Below, one piece after another: positions 43,258 through 50,825 of a stretch of DNA of 64,000 bases. Source of the DNA: Acidaminobacter sp964416305. GTDB lineage: Bacteria > Bacillota > Clostridia > Peptostreptococcales > Acidaminobacteraceae. The DNA is taken from positions 1 through 64,000 of the forward strand of contig CAYQDM010000015.1 in assembly GCA_964416305.1 (NCBI GenBank). Reading direction: 5' to 3'. The stretch's first letter is position 1. Every line of letters begins with the position of its first letter. The position numbers and the translations under genes are program-made. The notes below the pieces were generated by a model, which worked only from the letters and a program-made list of their open reading frames with translations, made no database searches and was not told the DNA's origin.

Positions 43258-43545
43258 AACAAAAACTCCTGCCCCTTAAGCTAAGGGACAAGAGTTGATT
43301 TCCTGCGGTACCACCCGAATTGGTCTGTAAAGACCCACTCACTCACGCACCAACATGCGCGCTCCCTGGATAACGGGCGGAGATCCCGTTGGCAGCTAAT
43401 GAGCATTTATAAAACCATGCTGTTCGCGCCACCCTCACAAGTCCATTCCATGCAGCTCACACTGCCGCAATCCCACCATTTTGCAGCTCTCTGGAAGTTA
43501 AGTCTTACATGTACTCCTCTTGATCAACGGTTTAAAATTTGTATT
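43258..43545 (-). promoter_or_regulatory. T-box riboswitch (tRNA-Trp) of trpB2
   Basis: On the minus strand the leader has Stem I segment AGAGAGCTGCAAAATGGTGG, specifier TGG (plus 43443-43445) in GGAATGGACTTGTGAG, T-box GGGTGGTACCGCAGGA (plus 43301-43316), and a terminator AACTCTTGTCCC.. /GGGGCAGGAGTT followed by TTTGTTTT (plus 43258-43298). Specifier and gene agree on tryptophan. Confidence 0.92.
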
Positions 43546-43551
43546 GGAGTT

Positions 43552-43580
43552 ATCTTACTCGGTCTTCGATTCAAAGTCAA
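43552..43580 (-). promoter_or_regulatory. Sigma-A promoter of the trpB2 leader
   Basis: On the minus strand TTGACT (plus 43575-43580), 17 bases, then TAAGAT (plus 43552-43557). Confidence 0.7.
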
Positions 43581-43654
43581 GGCGAATTTCGAAATTTTCC
43601 AATTCTTTTGAACGCTAAAAATTAATTGGTTGACATTCGGAGTTTCACCACTTG

Positions 43655-43687
43655 ATAAAAACCGCCCGGATCCAGGGGAATCCGGGC
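43655..43687 (-). terminator. Rho-independent terminator of gdhA
   Basis: On the minus strand GCCCGGAT pairs with ATCCGGGC around eight bases, followed by GGTTTTTAT. Confidence 0.8.
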
Positions 43688-43715
43688 AGCCCTCAAAATG
43701 GGGAGATTGACTTTT

Positions 43716-45053
43716 TTAGTAGTCGCCTTGAAGCAGCATAGCGTCTGCGACTTTCATAAAGCTGGAGATATTGGCACCTGCGACGAGGTCGTAACCGAAA
43801 CCGTACTGCTGCGCGGCTTCAACACAATCCGTATGAATGGTATTCATGATATCCTTGAGAATGTTGTCCACCTCTTCGAAAGTCATGTTTTGACGCATAG
43901 AGTTTTGAGTCATCTCAACTGATGAGATCGCAACGCCGCCAGCATTGCTGGCTTTTGCCGGTGTGATCAGGATGCCGTTCTTCTTGAGGTACTCGAGCGC
44001 TTCGTTCGTAGTAGGCATATTCGCGCCTTCTGCAACGGCAATAGTACCATTCGCAACGAGTTTTTCAGCGATTTCGAGGGTAATGTCATTTTGAGTCGCG
44101 CACGGGAACGCGATATCACATTTAACATTCCAGATATTTTCCCAACCTTCGACATATTGCGCTTGCGGGTGGGTCTTGACGTACTCGCTGATTCTTCCCT
44201 TCTTAACTTCTTTAAGATCAATCATGTAAGGGAGATCGATGCCTTCTGCGTCATAAACATAACCGGAAGAGTCACTCATAGCGACGACCTTGATCCCGAA
44301 CTCTTCAGCTTTTTGAGCGGCATAGAGCGCGACGTTGCCTGAACCGGATATGACGGCGACTTTATCTTTCATGGGAATGTTATGGTGATCAAACATCGCT
44401 TTCGTCAGATAGAGAAGTCCATAACCGGTTGCTTCTGTTCTGACAAAAGAACCGCCATATTGAAGGTGCTTGCCGGTGAGAACGCCGCCTTCATAAGCCC
44501 CGCGTATTCTCTTGTATTGACCGTAAAGGAAACCAATTTCCCTTGAACCTACACCAATGTCACCAGCCGGAACGTCAACGTCTGGACCGATATGTCTGTA
44601 AAGCTCTGTCATGAAGCTTTGGCAGAAACGCATGATCTCTTTGTCACTCTTTCCTTTTGGATCAAAGTCCGATCCGCCTTTACCGCCGCCAATCGGTCTG
44701 CCTGTCAATGTGTTTTTGAAGGTTTGCTCAAAGCCCAGGAATTTGAGAATACTAAGGTTGACAGTAGGATGGAATCGGAGCCCGCCTTTATAAGGACCAC
44801 GGGCGCCATTGAATTGGATTCTGAAACCGCGGTTTATGATCAACTCGCCTTTGTCGTTCACCCATGGCACTCTGAAGATGATCGTTCTCTCCGGTTCAGT
44901 CATTCTTTCAAGAATGTTCGCTTCTACATAATCCGGTCTTTGTTCAATGACCGGTGCAATGGACATAAATACCTCTTCAACCGCTTGAATAAATTCCGGC
45001 TCATTAGCATTTCTCTTTTTCACATTTGCAAGTGCATTCTCAACATAATTCAT
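43716..45053 (-). CDS. gdhA: Glutamate dehydrogenase (hexameric type)
   Basis: This 445-aa enzyme interconverts glutamate and 2-oxoglutarate plus ammonia. The length and N-terminus (about 445 aa) are those of small hexameric GDH. The substrate lysines lie in KGGLRFHPTVNLSILKFLGFEQ near 88-109 and GGGKGGSDFDPKGK near 120, and the nucleotide site in AVISGSGNVALYAA near 233. The coenzyme (NAD or NADP) is not assigned. The ATG at 45053 follows TGGAGGTTTTATAAA; a start 17 codons earlier is rejected. In this fermenter it may run in the oxidative or the assimilatory direction. It has its own promoter, and a TTGTATACGA site lies upstream. Confidence 0.95.
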   Translation of the reverse strand: MNYVENALANVKKRNANEPEFIQAVEEVFMSIAPVIEQRPDYVEANILERMTEPERTIIFRVPWVNDKGELIINRGFRIQFNGARGPYKGGLRFHPTVNLSILKFLGFEQTFKNTLTGRPIGGGKGGSDFDPKGKSDKEIMRFCQSFMTELYRHIGPDVDVPAGDIGVGSREIGFLYGQYKRIRGAYEGGVLTGKHLQYGGSFVRTEATGYGLLYLTKAMFDHHNIPMKDKVAVISGSGNVALYAAQKAEEFGIKVVAMSDSSGYVYDAEGIDLPYMIDLKEVKKGRISEYVKTHPQAQYVEGWENIWNVKCDIAFPCATQNDITLEIAEKLVANGTIAVAEGANMPTTNEALEYLKKNGILITPAKASNAGGVAISSVEMTQNSMRQNMTFEEVDNILKDIMNTIHTDCVEAAQQYGFGYDLVAGANISSFMKVADAMLLQGDY

Positions 45054-45129
45054 TTTATAAAACCTCCATTCAATTTTATGTATTCGGCGTTGTATAATTA
45101 TCACTCGAACACTGCTTGATTAGTTATTG

Positions 45130-45158
45130 ATTTTAATAGCGAAACACGAATAAGTCAA
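45130..45158 (-). promoter_or_regulatory. Sigma-A promoter of gdhA
   Basis: On the minus strand TTGACT (plus 45153-45158), 17 bases, then TAAAAT (plus 45130-45135), about 75 bases before the start. Confidence 0.7.
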
Positions 45159-45286
45159 TAGAGATTTGACAGAATACTTTGTCTTTTTTCAGGTACACAC
45201 CCTTAAAACCCTTGGAATTGAGTCATTTTTCAAAACAACGTTGAAAACAAGTTGCACATTTTCCTATTTTTTTAGAAGTCGAAATA

Positions 45287-45298
45287 ATTGTATACGAT
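45287..45298. promoter_or_regulatory. Putative operator ATTGTATACGAT upstream of gdhA
   Basis: It differs by one base from the ATTGTATACAAT palindrome found at amtB and gltB, and lies about 130 bases upstream of the gdhA -35 box. The 45054-45658 spacer contains this site, the gdhA promoter, the gatB terminator and no gene. Confidence 0.45.
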
Positions 45299-45483
45299 AA
45301 TGCATAAACGCAATTATATTCGTCGGTTGAATAATCGGATAATTCAAATTATGAAATTTGCAATTTTATAATATTCATTTTTGCGGCAGAATTGTATAAA
45401 CATTTTGAAATCAGCGGCATACAGGCGCCCAATTTTATTATAAAATCTCATTTGGAATATTTTATAAAGTTTAAACCCAGAAA

Positions 45484-45528
45484 TAAAAAATCCGAACCTT
45501 ATCTCTTTAACAGATTTAACGTTCGGAT
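45484..45528 (-). terminator. Putative terminator of the aspS-gatC/gatA/gatB operon
   Basis: On the minus strand ATCCGAAC (plus 45521-45528) pairs with GTTCGGAT (plus 45490-45497), and TTTTTTATTT follows. The loop is long (23 bases) and the hairpin lies about 130 bases after the gatB stop. Confidence 0.6.
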
Positions 45529-45658
45529 CGATGCCGCACAGCGGCACTTTTCAATTTTTTTAATAAGTCTTCAACATTTTTACCTAATCTTCGAAAAAAC
45601 GTCGTTTAACTCACGCCATCACTGTAGATTTGTCGGAAACCGCCTCAATTTCCTTACT

Positions 45659-47098
45659 CTATTTCATACTTTGAATCGCGCTTTCCAGCAGTTCACTGAC
45701 CAATTTTGGATTGGCTTTGCCTTTAGTCTTAGCCATTACTTGGCCCATCAAAGATTGAAACGCCTTATTTTTACCTTCCAAATATTCAAGTACGGCTTTC
45801 TGATTCACATCCATCACCTCAGCGACGACCTTTTTCAGCAGCTCCGGATCACTGATCTGCTTCAAATCCTGCGCACTAATGATCGCGTCCGGATGCCCGC
45901 CCCCTGTCCACATAATACTAAGGACTCTCTTTCCAATGCCCATATGGATGGTATCATCCTCAATGCGATTCACCAGGTCTCTCAGATCCTCGGCGCCAAA
46001 TAACGGCACTCTTTCTTCCCCTTCCTGATCTCCCAGGAGTCTGAAGATCTCAGTCGTCATGACATTGGAGAGAAGTTTGACGTTGCTGCATCCAACAGCA
46101 GCCTGTTCAAAATAATCCGCGATAGCCCGGGAGGACACCAACTGTTCCGCATCATAGGCGCCGAGTCCATAGTGCTGGATATAGTGGGCTTTTCGCTCGT
46201 CCGGCATCTGCGGAAGCTCCGACGTCAAATTTGAGATTCTTTCACCGGTGATGACTATAGGCATCAAATCCGGATCAGGAAAATAACGGTAGTCATGTGC
46301 GTCTTCCTTCGTCCTCATGGAAATCGATTTTCCAGCGGTCTGATCCCAACGCCGCGTCTCCTGAACCACCTTGCCGCCGGAAGTGACCAGGGCAATCTGG
46401 CGCTGAGACTCATGCTCAATGGCCTTCTGAATAAAATTGAAAGAATTCAGATTTTTCATTTCCGTTCGTATGCCATATTCCGAACTGCCGCGTTGTCTGA
46501 CCGATAAGTTGACGTCGCAGCGAAATGCACCTTCGTTCATTTTACAGTCCGAGATTCCCGCGTAGATCAGGATCGCCCTGAGTTTTCTCAGGTAAGCCCC
46601 CACCTCTTCCGCGCTTCTGAAGTCAGGTTCTGAGACAATTTCAATCAGCGGAACCCCGCCGCGGTTGTAGTCGATCAACGTGCCTTCACCGTCATGAATC
46701 AATTTTCCGGCGTCCTCTTCAATATGAATGCGGGTAATACCGATTCTTCTGGTCTCGCCACGGACTTCCACATCAATGTAGCCCCCATGACAAAGCGGCA
46801 GATCATATTGGCTGATTTGGTAGGCTTTTGGCAAATCCGGATAAAAATAATTCTTCCTGTCCTGCTTGCCATACGCCGTGATCTCACAATTAGTGGCTAT
46901 GCCAGCTTTGACAGCAGCGTCCACCACTTTCTCATTCAGAACCGGAAGCGCGCCCGGAAGTCCGAGACATACCCTGCAAACCTGCGTGTTGGGCGGCGCC
47001 CCAAACGACGTTGAACAGCCGCAGAAAATTTTGGTCGCCGTCTTGAGTTCCACATGCACCTCAAGCCCCATGACCACTTCAAAGTCCTTAGCCGTCAT
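45659..47098 (-). CDS. gatB: Asp-tRNA(Asn)/Glu-tRNA(Gln) amidotransferase subunit B
   Basis: This 479-aa GatB subunit carries the kinase domain that activates the misacylated tRNA and a C-terminal tail domain that binds tRNA. Signatures include EVVMGLEVHVELKTATKIFCG at the N-terminus (zinc region with CRVCLGLPGALPVLN), YFYPDLPKAYQISQYDLP near 85 and RCDVNLSVR near 195. The ATG at 47098 lies inside the last codons of gatA (11-base overlap), so the genes are coupled. Last gene of the operon. Confidence 0.96.
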   Translation of the reverse strand: MTAKDFEVVMGLEVHVELKTATKIFCGCSTSFGAPPNTQVCRVCLGLPGALPVLNEKVVDAAVKAGIATNCEITAYGKQDRKNYFYPDLPKAYQISQYDLPLCHGGYIDVEVRGETRRIGITRIHIEEDAGKLIHDGEGTLIDYNRGGVPLIEIVSEPDFRSAEEVGAYLRKLRAILIYAGISDCKMNEGAFRCDVNLSVRQRGSSEYGIRTEMKNLNSFNFIQKAIEHESQRQIALVTSGGKVVQETRRWDQTAGKSISMRTKEDAHDYRYFPDPDLMPIVITGERISNLTSELPQMPDERKAHYIQHYGLGAYDAEQLVSSRAIADYFEQAAVGCSNVKLLSNVMTTEIFRLLGDQEGEERVPLFGAEDLRDLVNRIEDDTIHMGIGKRVLSIMWTGGGHPDAIISAQDLKQISDPELLKKVVAEVMDVNQKAVLEYLEGKNKAFQSLMGQVMAKTKGKANPKLVSELLESAIQSMK

Positions 47099-48545
47099 GT
47101 CGCCACCCCCCAACAGACTGTTCAAAGGTATACGCCGCACGAATCAACGTCTTCTCATCAAAAGGTTTTCCTATTAACTGCATGCCAACAGGCATGCCGC
47201 TTGAGTCCTTTCCGCACGGTACTGAAATGGCCGGGACACCGGCGATATTGATAGGCACCGTATAAATATCCTCCATGTACATCTCCAGAGGGTCTTTGCT
47301 TTTCTCCCCCAGCTTCCAGGCAGTGGTAGGCGCCACAGGCGACAAGATCAGGTCATAGGTCTTGAATAAGTCGCTGAATTCTTTGCGGATCAAACCCCTG
47401 ACTTGCTGCGCCTTCTTGTAATAGGCGTCATAATAGCCCGAACTTAAGGCGTAGGTGCCCAGCAGAATCCTACGCTTGACTTCTTTCCCAAAACCCTGGC
47501 TTCGGGTTTTGACATACAAGTCTCTCAAGTCCTCGAACTCATCTGCCCTATAGCCATACTGCACCCCGTCAAACCTCGCCAGATTCGACGACGCTTCCGC
47601 AGATGATATCAAATAATAAGCCGGCAGCGCGTATTCCATTGTCGTGACACTGACTTCATCCACATCCGCACCAAGCAGTTCGAAGCGTCGCGCCGCTTCC
47701 AGCACGGCTGACTTGACCTCCGGGTTCAGCCCTTTCGCAAAATATTCTTTTGGCAGAGCAATCTTCATGCCTTTCACGTCCGCCCTCAAACTGTCCCGAA
47801 AATCCGGCCAGTCCACGGTTGCGGACGTGGAATCCCGTGAATCATGTCCCACCAACACATTCATCACATGCGCAAGGTCCGTCACATCCCGAGTCAACGG
47901 CCCAATCTGGTCCAGAGAGGAAGCGAAGGCGATCAGCCCATACCTTGATACCGCGCCATAAGTTGGCTTCAGACCCACCACACCGCAAAAGGCAGCCGGC
48001 TGACGAATCGAACCACCCGTGTCTGATCCCAGCGTAAACGCAGCCTGCGAAGACGCGACCGCCGCCGCCGAGCCGCCGGAGCTCCCTCCGGGCACCCTCG
48101 TCAGATCGACAGGGTTTCGCACCGGCTTTATGTAGGAATTCTCCGTGGACGAACCCATGGCGAACTCATCCATGTTCAATTTCCCAAGGATGACCGCATC
48201 CGCGCGATTGAGCTTCTCGACGACCGTCGCGTCAAAAGGCGAAGTATACTGAACCAGCATTTTTGAGGCGCAGGTCGTTGGCATGGCTGTCGTGCACAAA
48301 TTGTCCTTCAGTCCGCCAGGTATGCCGGCCAAAGGCCCAAGTGCCAGACCTTTCAGCCGATGGTCATCGATTCGCACCGCCTGGCGCATAGCACCCTGCC
48401 GGTCCAAGTTAATCCACGAGCCTATCTCTGCGTCCACTCGGTCGATCTGCTCGAAATAGGCGCTCACGAGCTCTTGGCTGGAGATCTCTTTTTTGCCAAG
48501 CAGCAAAAGACTCTCAGCGAGTGAAAACTCATTCATTTTTTTCAT
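47088..48545 (-). CDS. gatA: Asp-tRNA(Asn)/Glu-tRNA(Gln) amidotransferase subunit A
   Basis: This 485-aa amidase subunit releases ammonia from glutamine. The Ser-cisSer-Lys triad is visible as Lys in GLKDNLCTTAMPT (near 80), and two Ser in PGGSSGGSAAAVASSQ and GSDTGGSIRQPAAFCG (near 155-180). SSGYYDAYYKKAQQVR near 365 is typical. GGAGGTGTCAGAGCT precedes the ATG, 14 bases after the aspS-gatC stop. Asp61-His-Arg is encoded by a GACCATCGGC copy, but by recall the length there matches other GatA proteins, so it need not be an insertion. Confidence 0.96.
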   Translation of the reverse strand: MKKMNEFSLAESLLLLGKKEISSQELVSAYFEQIDRVDAEIGSWINLDRQGAMRQAVRIDDHRLKGLALGPLAGIPGGLKDNLCTTAMPTTCASKMLVQYTSPFDATVVEKLNRADAVILGKLNMDEFAMGSSTENSYIKPVRNPVDLTRVPGGSSGGSAAAVASSQAAFTLGSDTGGSIRQPAAFCGVVGLKPTYGAVSRYGLIAFASSLDQIGPLTRDVTDLAHVMNVLVGHDSRDSTSATVDWPDFRDSLRADVKGMKIALPKEYFAKGLNPEVKSAVLEAARRFELLGADVDEVSVTTMEYALPAYYLISSAEASSNLARFDGVQYGYRADEFEDLRDLYVKTRSQGFGKEVKRRILLGTYALSSGYYDAYYKKAQQVRGLIRKEFSDLFKTYDLILSPVAPTTAWKLGEKSKDPLEMYMEDIYTVPINIAGVPAISVPCGKDSSGMPVGMQLIGKPFDEKTLIRAAYTFEQSVGGWRHDG

Positions 48546-48559
48546 AGCTCTGACACCTC

Positions 48560-50638
48560 CTATTCTACAGTCTTAGGCACGAAGTAGCAGCCGTCCTTTT
48601 GGGCAGGCGCGCCCTTCAGAATCAGGTCGCGATCATCCGATACCCCCTGTAGATCCGCCCTGAAGACGTTTTCTATTGGCATGATATGGGCCATTGGATC
48701 CAGCCCTGAGACATCCAGTTCGTTTAACTTATCCGCAAAGGCAATAATGTCCTGAAGGTTTCTCGTCAACTCCTCTTTTTCCTCTTCGTTGAGTTCAAGT
48801 CGCGCCAGGGCGGCGACGTAATCGACGTCCTCATTTGAGACCAAAGGCTTTTCAGGCTCCACATGGACGTAATCCTTGGAACCGGACAGCAAATCTAGTT
48901 CTTTGAGCTGACTCTGACTAACCCTCGACGGACTTTGGCTCATAGCGCAGGACCCATCTCGCATCTTCGGAAACGCAATGACATCCCGTATGCTGTCTGC
49001 ACCAACGACCAGCATCATCAGACGGTCCAGTCCAAAGGCAAACCCGCCGTGCGGCGGCGCGCCATACTGAAACGCGTCCAGCATAAATCCAAAGCGCTCT
49101 TGAGCACTGGTTTCAGAGAAACCAAGGAGTTTAAACATCCTCTTCTGGAGCTCTCTCTGATGAATCCTGATACTGCCGCTGCCCAGCTCGACGCCGTTGA
49201 GCACCACATCATAGGCTTTGGCCCGAACCTTCAGAGGCTCTTTCTCAAGCAGCGGCAAATCCGCTTCCACCGGCATGGTAAACGGATGGTGCATTGCCAC
49301 ATAGCGATTTTCTTCTGCATCCCATTCCAGGAGCGGAAAGTCCGTCACAATAAGAAAAGCAAAATCATCTTTTTGTCTCAAGTGCCTGAGATCCGCCAAA
49401 TCAAGGCGCAGGCTTCCAAGTATCGATCTGGCCGCCTCCAGTCTGTCCGCGCTGAAAATAATGAAATCTCCAGGTTTTCCATCCAGCCGCTCTATCATTT
49501 TATCGAGTTCTTCTTTCTTAAAGAACTTAGTCAGCACTGAATAGAGTTCCCCATTTTCTCGAATGGCGATCCAAGCCATGCCTTTTCCGCCGTAGGACAC
49601 CGCCTTTTGAGTGAGAAATTCAATCTCCGTTCTCGTCAAATCTCCATAACCTTTGGCATTGATTGCCCGAACGACCCCGCCGGACGCCGCTACTTTCTTG
49701 AAGACTTCAAAACTGCAGGACGCAGCTATATCTGTCAGATCGACAATTTCCATGCCAAAACGAAGGTCCGGCTTATCGACACCATACCTGTCCATAGCTT
49801 CCAGCCAGGTCATTCGGCGCATAGGCAGCACAATATCTTTTCCGAGCACCGTTTTAAACACCGAAGCGAACAACGTCTCCAGGAGAGATTCAATCTCGAC
49901 TTCATCCACGAAGCTCATTTCCATGTCCACTTGGGTGAACTCTGGCTGTCGATCCGCTCTGAGGTCTTCGTCCCGAAAACAGCGCGCTACCTGAAAATAC
50001 CGGTCTACACCACCTACCATGAGGAGCTGCTTATAGATCTGCGGACTCTGCGGCAAGGCGTAAAAGCTGCCTTTGAAGACGCGGCTCGGAACCAGATAGT
50101 CCCTGGCACCCTCTGGCGTACTCTTGGTCAGCACCGGTGTCTCGACTTCAAGAAAGCGTTGTCCCATTAAAAATTCCCGCACCGCCTGGGTCATTTTCTG
50201 ACGCATTTTCAAATTATGTAAAAGGTCAGGCCGCCTAAGATCCAAATATCTGTGCTTGAGCCGCAGCTCTTCGCGGACACTGCTCTTTTCTTCAATGGCA
50301 AAAGGCGGTGTTTTGGCCTCTGACAGGATTTTGAGTTTTCTTGCTCTCAGTTCCACCGTCCCGGTTTCCAGCAGCGGATTGACCGTTTCCGGATCCCGCT
50401 TTTCAATGACACCTTCTATTGCTATGACATACTCACTCCGAATTCGTTCCGCCTTGACAAAATCCGCTTCGTCCACATTTTTTGCGTCTATGACGATCTG
50501 TGCAAGGCCTGTGTGATCTCTGAGGTCAATAAATATTACCCCGCCGAGATCGCGCCTGCGCTGCGCCCAGCCCATCATGACGGCTTTTGAGTTTATGTCC
50601 GTTTCTCTAATTTCACCACAATAATGACTGCGTTTCAT
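48560..50638 (-). CDS. aspS-gatC: Aspartyl-tRNA synthetase fused to GatC
   Basis: This single open frame of 692 aa joins a full bacterial-type AspRS (about 1-585) to a full GatC (about 600-692). The AspRS part has the OB anticodon domain (GWAQRRRDLGG near 23), motif 2 (FRDEDLRADRQPEFTQ near 215), the bacterial GAD insertion and motif 3 (GFAFGLDRLMMLVVG near 532). The GatC part has YVAALARLELNEEEKEEL and LDPMAHIMPIENVFRAD and ends KDGCYFVPKTVE. A 15-residue linker joins them and no stop or frameshift separates them. gatA and gatB follow directly. Start: ATG at 50638 gives the usual N-terminus; a TTG at 50659 after GGAAGGGGG is an alternative. Leu31 occupies the position that is His in non-discriminating AspRS. 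Confidence 0.93.
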   Translation of the reverse strand: MKRSHYCGEIRETDINSKAVMMGWAQRRRDLGGVIFIDLRDHTGLAQIVIDAKNVDEADFVKAERIRSEYVIAIEGVIEKRDPETVNPLLETGTVELRARKLKILSEAKTPPFAIEEKSSVREELRLKHRYLDLRRPDLLHNLKMRQKMTQAVREFLMGQRFLEVETPVLTKSTPEGARDYLVPSRVFKGSFYALPQSPQIYKQLLMVGGVDRYFQVARCFRDEDLRADRQPEFTQVDMEMSFVDEVEIESLLETLFASVFKTVLGKDIVLPMRRMTWLEAMDRYGVDKPDLRFGMEIVDLTDIAASCSFEVFKKVAASGGVVRAINAKGYGDLTRTEIEFLTQKAVSYGGKGMAWIAIRENGELYSVLTKFFKKEELDKMIERLDGKPGDFIIFSADRLEAARSILGSLRLDLADLRHLRQKDDFAFLIVTDFPLLEWDAEENRYVAMHHPFTMPVEADLPLLEKEPLKVRAKAYDVVLNGVELGSGSIRIHQRELQKRMFKLLGFSETSAQERFGFMLDAFQYGAPPHGGFAFGLDRLMMLVVGADSIRDVIAFPKMRDGSCAMSQSPSRVSQSQLKELDLLSGSKDYVHVEPEKPLVSNEDVDYVAALARLELNEEEKEELTRNLQDIIAFADKLNELDVSGLDPMAHIMPIENVFRADLQGVSDDRDLILKGAPAQKDGCYFVPKTVE

Positions 50639-50825
50639 GGTGCCAAGTGTCTCCGCCAAGCTGATGCCCCCTTCCAACTATCTTCAACCATCTTCAACTT
50701 GCTGCCGGTTTCTTCAAAATTCAGGTTTCTTCAAAGTTCCACCTACGCGAATTTCTACAAAATAAAAATAGCGAAGCGGGGCACCCCAAAAGATCCCCCA
50801 CCCCGAATTATGTCATTTATATCCT

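Noticed and set aside
45392..46003. Plus-strand open frame (203 aa) running from the gdhA-gatB spacer into gatB
   Set aside because: Low-complexity translation, overlaps the gatB terminator and coding region, and has no convincing start site.
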